A stretch of DNA of 64,000 bases from the NCBI GenBank assembly GCA_036476315.1, contig JAZGBI010000098.1, positions 32,001 to 96,000 on the forward strand, given 5' to 3'. How positions within the stretch are numbered: position 1 is the first letter of the stretch; each line of letters begins with the position of its first letter. The stretch is from Candidatus Neomarinimicrobiota bacterium. Its GTDB lineage: Bacteria; Fidelibacterota; Marinisomatia; Marinisomatales; S15-B10. The position numbers were made by a program, and so were the translations under genes. A model generated the notes under the pieces. That model did no database searches, was not told the DNA's origin, and worked only from the letters and a program-made list of their open reading frames with translations. This document shows positions 26,656 to 36,232 of this stretch, piece after piece.

Positions 26656-27069
26656 ATGAAAAGCAAGAGGTTCTATAAGGGAATGTTCATGGTGGCCGCC
26701 TGGTATGATTTCATCCTGGGAATAGTATTCTTTTTCTTTTATAAAGGTGTCTATTCCTTATTCGATATTCGATTGCCGGATCAACCCGCTTACCTGCATA
26801 CTGCCGCGGCCTTTGTTTTTGCCCAAGGCCTTCTTTACTATTTTGTGTATTTAGATCTGGAGCGAAATGTCGACATTGCCAAAGTGGGAATAGTCTACAA
26901 ATTGGTTTACACCGGCGTGGCATTTTACTACTGGGCCATCGGAGGTCTGCCACACCCGATGTTCGCGCTTTTTGGATTTCTTGATCTCGTTTTCGTCGTC
27001 CTGTTTGTGCTTTACCTCAAGAACTATCGTCTGTTAATAGCAGCACTTGAACCTGAACCACCAGCGTAA
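26656..27069 (+). CDS. Four-helix membrane protein of unknown function (2 of 3)
   Basis: 137 residues with about four helices rich in Phe and Tyr (FILGIVFFFFYKGVYSLF, then AFVFAQGLLYYFVYLDLE, and FGFLDLVFVVLFVLYL). The ATG follows AAAGGAGAG. The layout resembles DoxX- or DUF-type small membrane proteins, but I cannot assign a family. It lies 18 bases upstream of the third membrane protein and probably belongs to the same operon. Confidence 0.65.
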   Translation: MKSKRFYKGMFMVAAWYDFILGIVFFFFYKGVYSLFDIRLPDQPAYLHTAAAFVFAQGLLYYFVYLDLERNVDIAKVGIVYKLVYTGVAFYYWAIGGLPHPMFALFGFLDLVFVVLFVLYLKNYRLLIAALEPEPPA

Positions 27070-27087
27070 CGAAACGGGTTCAACATC

Positions 27088-27489
27088 ATGAATCCTTACA
27101 CCCCTCAGGCAAACCTGATCCTGGGTTGGCTATGGATTGTTCTGGGGTTCCTGTCTGGCTCTATCATCGGCCTGAACTTCAACTTCTTCCGGGACGACTG
27201 GCTAGGAGGTTATTCCGGTCTAAAACGGAGACTCTACCGTCTGGGACACATTTCCTTTTTCGGGTTAGCGCTGGTTAACTTCATATTCTATTTCACTGCC
27301 CGGCTTTTTGCCGAACCGGGAGTCATGCTGAAAGTCGCCTCATGGGGTTTCATTGTTGGGGCCATTACCATGCCCATCTGCTGTTTTGTCATGGCGCATT
27401 TCCCGAGACTAAAGAACCTTTTCTACATTCCGGTAATGAGTCTGCTCACGAGCGGTTTTTTCACTCTCTGGGAAGTGGTCACACGATGA
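27088..27489 (+). CDS. Four-helix membrane protein of unknown function (3 of 3)
   Basis: 133 residues with about four helices (LGWLWIVLGFLSGSIIGLNF at the N-terminus, then FFGLALVNFIFYFTARLF). A conserved-looking cytoplasmic loop has GGYSGLKRRLYRLGHI. Its stop TGA overlaps the ATG of the following radical SAM gene (ATGA), so the membrane protein and the enzyme are translationally coupled. No family is recognised. Confidence 0.65.
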   Translation: MNPYTPQANLILGWLWIVLGFLSGSIIGLNFNFFRDDWLGGYSGLKRRLYRLGHISFFGLALVNFIFYFTARLFAEPGVMLKVASWGFIVGAITMPICCFVMAHFPRLKNLFYIPVMSLLTSGFFTLWEVVTR

Positions 27490-28844
27490 AAATCGGCTTG
27501 ATTGCCATGAGCGGTGTCAGGGCACACAACAAGGAACTGACACAGCTTGGCTTAACGCTTCCCGGGTTCGTGGAACGCAACAAAATCATTGCTTCACTGC
27601 CAAGCTTGTCCTTATTGACCCTTGCTGCATTGACACCTAAGAAGTTCGAAGTGAAATACAGAGAAATTGCAGACATAGAGAAAGAGGGCGATTTGCCTGA
27701 CGACTTCGACCTTGTGGCTATATCGTCTTATTCGGCACAAATCTTTGAGGCTTACCAGCTCGCACGTCGATTTCGAAGAAACAAGATCCCTGTGGTCATG
27801 GGCGGACTGCATGTCTCCTCCCAACCGGAAGAAGCAAAAAGACATTGTACAAGCATTGTCGTTGGGGAGGGAGAGGCTCTTTGGCCGCAAGTTCTGCGGG
27901 ATTTTGAAAAAAACTCCCTGAAGCAGCGTTATGTTCAGTCCCCCCCAGGAACATTCGATCTGCGAAAAGCACCTGTCCCTCGTTTCGACCTTCTGGATCC
28001 CCATAAGTACAACCGCCTTACGGTTCAGACAAGCCGCGGTTGTCCTTGGAGGTGCGACTTTTGCGCGAGCTCTATTCTTCTAGTGCCCAAGTATAAAGTC
28101 AAACCAGTTGCTAAGGTAATAGATGAGATCCGTGCCATCAAGAAGATCTGGGAAAGACCGTTCATTGAATTCGCTGATGACAACACCTTTGTGAATCATG
28201 TCCACTACAAACACCTTCTCCGGGCCCTCGTGAAGGAAAAGATCCGATGGTTTACGGAAACAGATATCTCCGTCGCAAACGACCATGAGCTTCTGGGCTT
28301 ATTACGGGACTCAGGCTGCAAACAAGTTCTGATCGGATTAGAAAGTCCACGGAAGGTCAGTTTGGACGGTATTGAATTGCATTCCAATTGGAAGATGAAG
28401 CAACGTGAAAAATACATAGAGGCAATAGAGCGGATTCAGTCGTACGGAATTGCGGTGAACGGCTGCTTTGTTCTCGGGCTGGATGGAGACTTACCGGATA
28501 TTTTCGATGACGTATCTCACTTCATCAGAGAATCCAACCTGTACGAAGTCCAGATCACATTCATGACGGCTTTCCCAGGCACACCGCTTTACGAAAGATT
28601 GAAGCGGAAAAACCGAATCATACGTGACATGGCCTGGGAGCTGTGCACTCTTTTCGACATAAATTTTCTGCCTAAGGGAATGACCGTTCAACAACTGAAC
28701 AACGGGTTTTTACGACTCGCCAAGATCTTGTATTCAGAGAAAGAAACCGATGAACGTCATCGAAAGTTCAAACGAATGTTGAGAACATCACCTTATTTCC
28801 ACAGAAAAAATCCATCAGGCGATGAGAAAATCTATGCGGCCTGA
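27486..28844 (+). CDS. B12-binding-domain radical SAM protein (second)
   Basis: 452 residues from the ATG at 27486; the longer frame from 27342 is discarded because it runs inside the upstream gene. Residues 1-150 form the cobalamin-binding domain (DLVAISSYSAQIFEA, VVMGGLHVSSQPEEA). TSRGCPWRCDFC gives C186-x3-C190-x2-C193 for the [4Fe-4S] cluster, and FADDNTFVN and LIGLESP follow as usual. No close similarity to the other radical SAM protein at 6193 beyond the family. Coupled to a run of small membrane proteins, it may modify a lipid or hopanoid-like molecule; that is inference. Confidence 0.85.
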   Translation: MKIGLIAMSGVRAHNKELTQLGLTLPGFVERNKIIASLPSLSLLTLAALTPKKFEVKYREIADIEKEGDLPDDFDLVAISSYSAQIFEAYQLARRFRRNKIPVVMGGLHVSSQPEEAKRHCTSIVVGEGEALWPQVLRDFEKNSLKQRYVQSPPGTFDLRKAPVPRFDLLDPHKYNRLTVQTSRGCPWRCDFCASSILLVPKYKVKPVAKVIDEIRAIKKIWERPFIEFADDNTFVNHVHYKHLLRALVKEKIRWFTETDISVANDHELLGLLRDSGCKQVLIGLESPRKVSLDGIELHSNWKMKQREKYIEAIERIQSYGIAVNGCFVLGLDGDLPDIFDDVSHFIRESNLYEVQITFMTAFPGTPLYERLKRKNRIIRDMAWELCTLFDINFLPKGMTVQQLNNGFLRLAKILYSEKETDERHRKFKRMLRTSPYFHRKNPSGDEKIYAA

Positions 28845-28987
28845 GACCCTTACCCACCCATTTTCTGCCCGTCTTTCGTTTTAGTGAAGATGGCCACTCG
28901 TTAACCAGTCCTTAAGTTTTCCGTTGTAATTCTCACGAGGTGGGGGTTAACATTTGACGCTTGCAGTCGTGAGTTACCCGTTTCTCC

Positions 28988-30742
28988 ATGCCACTTCAGC
29001 ATGACATTGTCATCGTTGGCGGTGGCGGCGCAGGACTAAGGGCCGCTATCGCAATTGCTCAGGTCAACCCAGACCTGAACGTTGCGGTCGTAAGTAAGGT
29101 CTACCCAATGCGGAGTCACACGGTAGCCGCTGAAGGGGGTGCGGCAGCGGTCATCCAGGACAACGACACCTTCGATGATCACTGTCTGGATACCATCGCA
29201 GGAGGAGACTGGTTAGCGGATCAAGATGCGGTGGAGCTTTTCGTCAAGGAGGCCCCCGGAGAGTTAATCCAACTTGAACACTGGGGATGCCCCTGGAACC
29301 GCGAGCCAGACGGCACCATCGCCGTGCGTCCCTTTGGTGGGATGAAGATTGAACGGACCTGGTTTGCCTCCGACAAGACCGGTTTCCATATGCTTCACAC
29401 CCTTTTTCAGACCTCCCTGAAATACAACAATATCACACGCTACGATGAATGGTTTGCCACAAAAATCCTGGCCGAGAGCGGCCGGTGTCAAGGTATTACC
29501 GCCCTGGAACTCCGCTCGGGAAAATTGGAGGTGATTGCTGGGAAAGCCACCATCCTTTGCACTGGAGGTGCCGGAAGAGTCTTCCCCTTTACAACGAATG
29601 GCTCCATCAAGACGGGCGACGGGATGGCTATGGCCTACCGGAGCGGCGTTCCGTTGAAGGACATGGAGTTTGTTCAATATCATCCCACGGGCCTTCCTGG
29701 GACAGGGATCCTGATCACCGAGGCAGCCCGGGGAGAAGGGGGTATACTCATTAACAAGGACGGTTATCGCTACCTCCAAGATTACGATCTGGGCATCCCC
29801 TTGGAGATTACGGACCCACGTCACCCTGTCAAGAAAAGCATGGAACTGGGCCCCCGTGACAGATTGAGCCAGGCCTTCATCAAAGAGTTGGAAAAGGAGC
29901 GTACAATCTCCGGTCCGCACGGGGATGTCGTTCACCTTGACATCCGCCACTTAGGGGAGAAGAAAATCAATAAGAAATTGCCCTTTGTCAGGGAGCTGAC
30001 GACGAAATACGCCGGCATTGATCCTGTGCGCCAACCCATCTCCGTCCGGCCTGTTCTCCACTACTTTATGGGAGGCATCGATACTGATACCAGTGGAGCA
30101 ACCGTACTTCCGGGTCTTTATGCTGTGGGAGAGACAGCGTGCATTTCCATCAATGGGGCAAATCGCCTCGGCTCGAATTCTCTGACCAAACTGTTGGTTT
30201 TCGGCGCTCGAGTTGGAAAATCAGCCGGCGTCTTTGCAGCAGAAAACCCTAAACTGGACATCACCGCCCTTGAAATCCAGGGAAAGGATGAACAGGAAAG
30301 AATTGCGAAAAATTTCATTCGCAAGGAAACGGGGTCGGAACGAATCAGCACCCTTCGTGATGAAATGAGACAAACCATGGAAACCGGTGCGGGCATATAC
30401 CGCTCGGAAACGGGATTGAAAGAGTGTTGCGATGCCATCAGTGAACTCCGTGAACGATTTAAAGGTATCGTCCTTGACGACCGGACACTCACATTCAACA
30501 CGGAACTCACCTCGGCCCTGGAACTCGATTTTATGCTCGATGTTGCCCAGGCCATCGCCCACAGCGCCCTGGCAAGACAAGAAAGCCGGGGATCCCATCA
30601 GCGCACTGATTTCCCCAAGAGAGATGACCGGAATTTTCTCAAGCATACTCTCGCCTTTCGAACGGATGGGGCCCCCCGCTTTGACCATAAGGACGTGGTC
30701 ATCACCAGGTGGCCACCCGCGGAAAGGGTCTATGGCAAATAA
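28988..30742 (+). CDS. frdA: Fumarate reductase flavoprotein subunit, E. coli type
   Basis: 584 residues. [15 protein letters not shown] binds FAD, and [15 protein letters not shown] places His44, the covalent FAD attachment site, at the same number as in E. coli Frd[22 protein letters not shown] and [10 protein letters not shown] are active-site segments. With B, C and D following directly, it reduces fumarate with quinol, or works as succinate dehydrogenase, at the inner membrane. Start ATG at 28988. The four-subunit arrangement indicates a haem-free membrane part, hence menaquinol-linked anaerobic fumarate respiration. Confidence 0.95.
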   Translation: MPLQHDIVIVGGGGAGLRAAIAIAQVNPDLNVAVVSKVYPMRSHTVAAEGGAAAVIQDNDTFDDHCLDTIAGGDWLADQDAVELFVKEAPGELIQLEHWGCPWNREPDGTIAVRPFGGMKIERTWFASDKTGFHMLHTLFQTSLKYNNITRYDEWFATKILAESGRCQGITALELRSGKLEVIAGKATILCTGGAGRVFPFTTNGSIKTGDGMAMAYRSGVPLKDMEFVQYHPTGLPGTGILITEAARGEGGILINKDGYRYLQDYDLGIPLEITDPRHPVKKSMELGPRDRLSQAFIKELEKERTISGPHGDVVHLDIRHLGEKKINKKLPFVRELTTKYAGIDPVRQPISVRPVLHYFMGGIDTDTSGATVLPGLYAVGETACISINGANRLGSNSLTKLLVFGARVGKSAGVFAAENPKLDITALEIQGKDEQERIAKNFIRKETGSERISTLRDEMRQTMETGAGIYRSETGLKECCDAISELRERFKGIVLDDRTLTFNTELTSALELDFMLDVAQAIAHSALARQESRGSHQRTDFPKRDDRNFLKHTLAFRTDGAPRFDHKDVVITRWPPAERVYGK

Positions 30743-30751
30743 AACCCCATA

Positions 30752-31504
30752 ATGGCAGAAACAGTAACGCTAGAAATCTTCCGTTACCGGCCGGACCAAG
30801 AGGATGAACCCGCGTTCGACACTTACGAGGTTCCTTTCCGGGAGGATTGGGTGATTCTTGACGCCATAAACTACATCAAAGACGAAATGGATGGGTCACT
30901 TTCATATCGTTGGTCCTGCCGCATGGGAGTCTGTGGGAGTTGCGGCATGATAGTCAACGGAGTCCCCGTGTTAACCTGCGGCGATTTTCTCAGGGACTAT
31001 CATCCCTACAAGATCCGTGTAGAACCTCTTACCGGATTCCCGGTTGAGCGGGATCTGGTGGTGGTGATGGACGATTTTATGGATAAATTGAAACGTGTGA
31101 GCCCGTGGATCATCCGGGAGGAGGAACAGGAGAAACCCGTCGAAGAAGGAGAATATCTCCAGACGCCGGCCGAACTGGAAAGGTACAAACAGTATTCCAT
31201 GTGCATTAACTGCATGCTCTGTTATGCCGCCTGTCCAGTGTACTCCCTCGACTCAACGTTCATCGGGCCAGCGGCCATCGCCCTGGCTCAACGGTACAAC
31301 ATGGACTCCCGTGACCAGGGAAGAGACCGCCGCCAGGAGGTCATGACGGGCCACGATGGAATCTGGGAATGCTCGTACGTGGGTGAGTGCAGCGCCGTCT
31401 GCCCCAAAGATGTGGACCCCGCCGCCGCCATCCAACGGGCCAAACTTCCAAGCAGTCTGGAATGGTTCAAGGAAGTCCTTCTCCCACGGGGTAAGAGACG
31501 GTGA
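30752..31504 (+). CDS. frdB: Fumarate reductase iron-sulfur subunit, E. coli type
   Basis: 250 residues carrying all three clusters: CRMGVCGSCGMIVNGVPVLTC for [2Fe-2S], CINCMLCYAACP for [4Fe-4S] and CSYVGECSAVCPKDVDP for [3Fe-4S]. It passes electrons between the flavoprotein and the membrane quinone site. It starts nine bases after frdA, and its TGA overlaps the GTG of frdC. Confidence 0.95.
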   Translation: MAETVTLEIFRYRPDQEDEPAFDTYEVPFREDWVILDAINYIKDEMDGSLSYRWSCRMGVCGSCGMIVNGVPVLTCGDFLRDYHPYKIRVEPLTGFPVERDLVVVMDDFMDKLKRVSPWIIREEEQEKPVEEGEYLQTPAELERYKQYSMCINCMLCYAACPVYSLDSTFIGPAAIALAQRYNMDSRDQGRDRRQEVMTGHDGIWECSYVGECSAVCPKDVDPAAAIQRAKLPSSLEWFKEVLLPRGKRR

Positions 31505-31872
31505 AACCTTATCACAGGCCCTTTCCCAAAATGTGGTGGGTGAAGCGACGATCGTATTTCCTGTTCATGATGCGTGAACTCACAAGCGTCTTCGTAGCGG
31601 GCTATTGTATCTTTCTCCTCGTGATGATATATACCCTCGGTAGAGGGGACGGGATTATGGGTCTTCTCGCGTCACCAGTCAGTGTCGTATTTCACGCCCT
31701 CGCCCTCCCTTTTGTACTCTACCACACGATCACGTGGTTTAACCTCACACCCAAGATCCTGGTCCTTCGAATCGGGGAGGAACGGGTTCCTCCCGCCCTT
31801 ATAGCCGGAACGTTCTATGCGGGGTGGATCATCATTTCACTTATAGTTGGCTGGATTGTGCTGGCCACGTAA
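31501..31872 (+). CDS. frdC: Fumarate reductase membrane anchor subunit C
   Basis: 123 residues, close to the 131 of E. coli FrdC, with three helices. The basic N-terminus KPYHRPFPKMWWVKRRSYFLF matches the FrdC start, and LPFVLYHTITWFNLTPKIL contains a conserved His/Phe region. The GTG start lies inside the frdB stop. With FrdD it anchors the enzyme and forms the quinone site without haem. Confidence 0.9.
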   Translation: MKPYHRPFPKMWWVKRRSYFLFMMRELTSVFVAGYCIFLLVMIYTLGRGDGIMGLLASPVSVVFHALALPFVLYHTITWFNLTPKILVLRIGEERVPPALIAGTFYAGWIIISLIVGWIVLAT

Positions 31873-31875
31873 GCT

Positions 31876-32214
31876 ATGACGAAGTCGACAGAACCACTCT
31901 GGTGGTCATTGTTCTCAGCCGGGGGGATGGTTTCGGCCATGTTTTTTCCCGTACTTATCATTCTAACAGGCTTCATTTTGCCTTCAAAAGAAACCGTGTC
32001 TGTGGAGAGACTACATACCGCAGTTTCCGGTCCTGTTGTAAAGTTCATTCTCCTGGGCGTGATTGCCCTACCCCTGTTTCACTGGGCCCACCGGTTTCGC
32101 TATACCCTAGTGGATATGGGACTCAAAAAGGCGGATAATCTAATCTCCATTATTTGCTACGGAAGCGCCGTTGTGGGTACTGCAATGGCCGCCGGTGTTC
32201 TGTGGCAGCTTTGA
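31876..32214 (+). CDS. frdD: Fumarate reductase membrane anchor subunit D
   Basis: 112 residues with three helices, similar in length to E. coli FrdD (119). EPLWWSLFSAGGMVSAMFFP at the start and LFHWAHRFRYTLVDMGLK near residues 75-92 match FrdD. It follows frdC by three bases and ends the operon, its stop one base away from the end of the convergent ATPase gene. Confidence 0.9.
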   Translation: MTKSTEPLWWSLFSAGGMVSAMFFPVLIILTGFILPSKETVSVERLHTAVSGPVVKFILLGVIALPLFHWAHRFRYTLVDMGLKKADNLISIICYGSAVVGTAMAAGVLWQL

Positions 32215-32215
32215 C

Positions 32216-33346
32216 TTACTGAATAAATGTCAGGTAGTTACCCCTGTCAATGACTTCGAAACTTGAATTATTATAGGTCATAAGCCAATCTTTGGGGGGC
32301 TTCACTCTCCGCTTCTGCCACTTGATTTCATAGCCAAATAATTTTCCCGCACGCTCCTCAATCAGGTCGATTTCCTTTCTGTCATAGGTTCGCCAGAAGT
32401 AAGAATGAGTAGATTGACGCGAATATTCCATTTTTTTCTTTCGCTCAATAATGACGTAGTTTTCCCATAAGCGCCCAAGATCGTCCCTGATTTCTATTGG
32501 ATTGAAATTCCCTATAAGTGCATTACGAATGCCGTTATCGTAGAAGTAGTACCGCCTGTTTTTTGTAATTTCTTTTCGCAAGTTCCTACTGAACCCCGAA
32601 CGCCCATAAATCACGAAAACCTTCTCCAGCAAGTCGAGATATCGGTCGACTGTATTCTTGCTCATCCTTAATTGGGTGCCCAACTCGTTGTGCGAAACGT
32701 CTCTACCGATTTGAAATGCCAATAGCTGCAACAGACGGACCAACTTATCAGAATGTCGAACGCCTTCTAATTCCAATATATCTTTGAATAAGTATGAAGC
32801 AACCAACTCTCTAAGGTAACCTTCTCGCTTTATGTTGTCTTGCGTGGTTACCGCTTCAGGATAACTTCCATAGAGAAGTCGGGATTCCAGATTCGCTTGC
32901 GTCTCATGCGAGGTTTCCATCATCGATATCTCCATCTGGGCCAACGGGAACAGCTGTAGCACATACTTTCTACCAGTAAGAGGCTCGCCAATATCCTTTG
33001 CAATGTCAAAGGACGAGGATGCCGTGGCGATTACTTTTATGTTAGGAATATGGTCGACGATTAGCTTTAGGTTAACGCCAATATTTTTGATTCTTTGAGC
33101 CTCATCAACAATGAGTAAAGAACTGTCACCTACAAAATCTCGCAGCTTTGGGACTGACTGACTTTCCAGATTCTGTCGGACGATAATGTCATCGCCATCG
33201 ACATATAGACCATCTTCATCGACGGTCTTTAGAAACTTCCGAACTAATGTGGTTTTGCCCACCCTCCGGGCTCCATAGATAACAACTACCTTGCCCGGAG
33301 TTATTAGCGCTTGAAGATTCCGAAGCTGCTGTTGCGGTATATACAT
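32216..33346 (-). CDS. AAA ATPase with DUF4143 domain
   Basis: 376 residues: an N-terminal P-loop domain with YGARRVGKTTLVRKF (Walker A near residues 24-33) and SLLIVDEAQRI (Walker B), a winged-helix-like middle (LRMSKNTVDRYLDLLEKVFVI), and the C-terminal DUF4143 nuclease-like part (DLIEERAGKLFGYEIKWQKR). Such ATPases are common, mobile and of unclear role. It is AT-richer than its neighbours, points against frdABCD and sits alone between the two fumarate reductase operons, which suggests later insertion. Confidence 0.88.
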   Translation of the reverse strand: MYIPQQQLRNLQALITPGKVVVIYGARRVGKTTLVRKFLKTVDEDGLYVDGDDIIVRQNLESQSVPKLRDFVGDSSLLIVDEAQRIKNIGVNLKLIVDHIPNIKVIATASSSFDIAKDIGEPLTGRKYVLQLFPLAQMEISMMETSHETQANLESRLLYGSYPEAVTTQDNIKREGYLRELVASYLFKDILELEGVRHSDKLVRLLQLLAFQIGRDVSHNELGTQLRMSKNTVDRYLDLLEKVFVIYGRSGFSRNLRKEITKNRRYYFYDNGIRNALIGNFNPIEIRDDLGRLWENYVIIERKKKMEYSRQSTHSYFWRTYDRKEIDLIEERAGKLFGYEIKWQKRRVKPPKDWLMTYNNSSFEVIDRGNYLTFIQ

Positions 33347-33533
33347 TATGACTTCCTATAATTCCGTCATATTACTGACCAACTTTATAATAATATGGTC
33401 AGTAAGTCAACAATATTTTAGAAAACTTGGTCTATTGCATTGCCAGAGACTCTGGTGTTCGATGATTGAACTTGTTTGGTAGGAAAGTAGCGAGCAGTAT
33501 TAAACAAGGAGGGGGTGTCTGAAGTCCGATTGC

Positions 33534-34283
33534 TTAGACTGAGACGGACTCTTTTTTGCTTCTCTTCAGGCCAGTCGTGGTCATCTTCCGGCGGATATAG
33601 GCAAATACTTCCAGAAGGGGGAGATCTTTCGGACAGACGTCGTCACAGCTCATCATGCCAAAACAACCGAAGACGCCCTCATCCGTTGAAACGAGTTCAA
33701 ACCAGTCGCTATCCTCACGCTGGTCCCTCGGGTCAATCATGAATCGACCGATGCGGAATAGTCCAGCCGCTCCCAAAAAGTCCGGGGCCACCAGAGCGGT
33801 GGCACAGCCCGCGATACAGCAGCCACACTCAATGCACCGCTCCGACTCATAGATTTTGTTGGCCAGCTCATTGTCCATGCGTTCTTCCTGTGCATCGGGA
33901 TCAAATTCCTTCTGGGTATGAATCCACGATTCCACCTGCTCAGACATCTGGCGGAACCACACCTCCGTGTCCACCGAAAGATCTCCCAGCAATTTGAAGA
34001 AGGGAAGAGGATATAATTCAATGGTATCGAGAAGATTGGAAGTGAGGGTACGGCAGGCCAGGGTGGGCCGCCCATTGATCATCATCCCACAGGAACCGCA
34101 GACCCCGGCCCTGCAAACAAAGTCGAACATCAACCCGGGGGCCTGCTCTTCCCTAATTTTGTGGAGTGCGGTAAAAAGGTTCAAGCGCGGTGTCTCTTCC
34201 AACTTAAAAGACTCCACTCTGGGATGACCGTTTTCCAGACCTGGATTGTAACGAAAGATTTTAAAGGTTAACAGACGTCCCAT
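33534..34283 (-). CDS. frdB: Fumarate reductase iron-sulfur subunit, Wolinella type
   Basis: 249 residues with the three cluster motifs CRAGVCGSCGMMINGRPTLAC, CIECGCCIAGC and CFGMMSCDDVCPKDLPLLE. It begins with the LTFKIFRYNP strand typical of this group. It is clearly different from the plus-strand FrdB at 30752 and belongs to the di-haem (type B) branch. Its ATG overlaps the stop of the flavoprotein gene by one base. Confidence 0.92.
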   Translation of the reverse strand: MGRLLTFKIFRYNPGLENGHPRVESFKLEETPRLNLFTALHKIREEQAPGLMFDFVCRAGVCGSCGMMINGRPTLACRTLTSNLLDTIELYPLPFFKLLGDLSVDTEVWFRQMSEQVESWIHTQKEFDPDAQEERMDNELANKIYESERCIECGCCIAGCATALVAPDFLGAAGLFRIGRFMIDPRDQREDSDWFELVSTDEGVFGCFGMMSCDDVCPKDLPLLEVFAYIRRKMTTTGLKRSKKESVSV

Positions 34284-36232
34284 CAGCCGCCTTCCTTGTC
34301 AAGTTCTGACCGCCACGCTTCCTTGGGTAATTGTGTCCCCGCAGGTTTAACAGTGTCGAACCGTCCCCTTGCCTTCTGCTCTTCGTACACCTTCTTGTTG
34401 TACGTTTGCAATGATATTCTCATAGGGATTTGTTCTCCCTCTCCATATCCCCTTTCACCCGGGGGCAGGTCCAGTATACCCACGGGTTCATAATCGAATA
34501 AGGGTTCGTCTGCCCCTTCGGGCCATCTGACAAGAGTGCGCTTCAGCCAGTTGGCGTCGTCACGGGCCGGATAATCCTCCCGATAATGGGCTCCCCGGGA
34601 TTCTTTCCGGGCCAAGGCTCCCATGGCGATCACGAGAGCTTGCTTGGCCATTCCCTCAATGCGCAAAGCGCCAGACAATTCAGGGTTCATCCCTGGCGCC
34701 CGGAACCGAACTCTTACTTTTTGAATTCGCTCAACAACATCCTTCAGTTTGGTAACGGCCGTCTCAAGCCTTTCACCATTCCGGAAAATACCCACATCAT
34801 TGATCAATGCCTCCGCTATCTCGTCGCGAAGTCGGTATACGTCTTCACCGTCGTTACTACTCAGCAACTGAGCAATCTTGCCATTTTCCTTTTTGACAAA
34901 AGACTCGGCCAGGGAAACATCGCTCACCAGAGTGGAGTTCCTTGCGTAATCGGCAATGTGTTCACCTACAATCATTCCCGCTACGACCGTCTCAGCCAAG
35001 GAATTGCCCCCAAGCCGATTGAAGCCATGTAAATCCCAGCACGATGCCTCTCCCGCGGCATACAGCCCTTTCATATTGTAAGCGTGTCCGTCCTTATTCA
35101 CACGGATACCACCCATGGAATAGTGCTGAGTGGGCCGTACTGGGACCAGTTCCTTTATGGGGTTTACCCCGATAAAATGCATGCAGATATCATATACTTC
35201 CCGAAGCTTTGTCTTCAGGTGATGTTCCCCCAGATGGCGTAAATCCATCCAGAGATGATCCCCGTACGGCGACTTCACCCCGTTCCCCTTCAAAATGTGT
35301 TCTATCATCCGCCGGGATACCACATCCCGGGATGCCAGCTCCTGTTTTTCCGGTTCGTAGTCGGGCATGAAGCGATATTCATCCACATCCAGGAGAATCC
35401 CCCCATCTCCGCGGCAGCCCTCGGTCACGAGAATATCTGTGGGAACAAGCCCGGTAGGGTGAAACTGTACAGCCTCCATGTTTCCTAAAGGAACGATGCC
35501 TGTCTGGAGGGCCAGCCATGAACCCGTACCTTCATTGATAATCGCGTTGGTGGAAATTCCGTAAAGACGTCCGTAACCCCCCGTGGCGATCACCGTGGCT
35601 TTGGCGAAGTAGACCACGATCTCACCATTGCGAAGGGAACGAACCACAGCCCCCATACACCTGCCATCCGCATGTATGAGCCGTAAAGCTTCCATTCGGT
35701 CGTGAACCGTGATCCCCAGCTGAACTGCCATATTGTCCATGGTATAAAGAACGGAGTGGCCTGTCCCATCCGCCGTATAGCAAGTACGCCATTTGGCGGT
35801 GCCTCCAAAAGCACGGGCGGTGATGAGACCTTCTTTTTCATAATCCTCAACAATGGTCGCTTTCTTTCCCTTAATAAAAACCTCCTGAGGCCCTCCTTTC
35901 ACACGATTCCAGGGTACGCCAAAGTGCGCCATCTCCCGCATGGCAATGGGGGCGCTGTCCGTAAAAATACGTGCCACTTCCTGATCGTTCCCCCAGTCGG
36001 ATCCCCTTATGGTATCGAGCCAGTGGACAGTGGTATTATCACCCTTGCCCATGACGCTGTTGCCAAGAGAAGCCTGCATCCCCCCCTGAGCCGCACAGGA
36101 ATGACTGCGCCGGGGGGGGACCAGCGACAGCATGATCACGTCCAACCCTTCGCTGGAGCAAGCAATGGCCGTCCGCTCACCTGCGAGACCTGCACCAATC
36201 ACCAGGACATCGGTGGTGACGATCTCGGCCAT
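34283..36232 (-). CDS. frdA: Fumarate reductase flavoprotein subunit, Wolinella type
   Basis: 649 residues, the longer flavoprotein found with di-haem cytochrome b anchors. VLVIGAGLAGERTAIA binds FAD, RRSHSCAAQGGMQASLGN carries the flavin-binding His44, and VQFHPTGLVPTDILVTEGCR and HYSMGGIRV are active-site segments. The order C-A-B and the sequence type are those of epsilonproteobacterial fumarate reductases and of Bacteroidetes and Bacillus succinate dehydrogenases, so direction in vivo is not fixed by sequence. Confidence 0.94.
   Translation of the reverse strand: MAEIVTTDVLVIGAGLAGERTAIACSSEGLDVIMLSLVPPRRSHSCAAQGGMQASLGNSVMGKGDNTTVHWLDTIRGSDWGNDQEVARIFTDSAPIAMREMAHFGVPWNRVKGGPQEVFIKGKKATIVEDYEKEGLITARAFGGTAKWRTCYTADGTGHSVLYTMDNMAVQLGITVHDRMEALRLIHADGRCMGAVVRSLRNGEIVVYFAKATVIATGGYGRLYGISTNAIINEGTGSWLALQTGIVPLGNMEAVQFHPTGLVPTDILVTEGCRGDGGILLDVDEYRFMPDYEPEKQELASRDVVSRRMIEHILKGNGVKSPYGDHLWMDLRHLGEHHLKTKLREVYDICMHFIGVNPIKELVPVRPTQHYSMGGIRVNKDGHAYNMKGLYAAGEASCWDLHGFNRLGGNSLAETVVAGMIVGEHIADYARNSTLVSDVSLAESFVKKENGKIAQLLSSNDGEDVYRLRDEIAEALINDVGIFRNGERLETAVTKLKDVVERIQKVRVRFRAPGMNPELSGALRIEGMAKQALVIAMGALARKESRGAHYREDYPARDDANWLKRTLVRWPEGADEPLFDYEPVGILDLPPGERGYGEGEQIPMRISLQTYNKKVYEEQKARGRFDTVKPAGTQLPKEAWRSELDKEGG

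Noticed and set aside
29264-29950. 228-codon frame antisense to frdA
   Set aside because: Shadow frame of a highly conserved gene.
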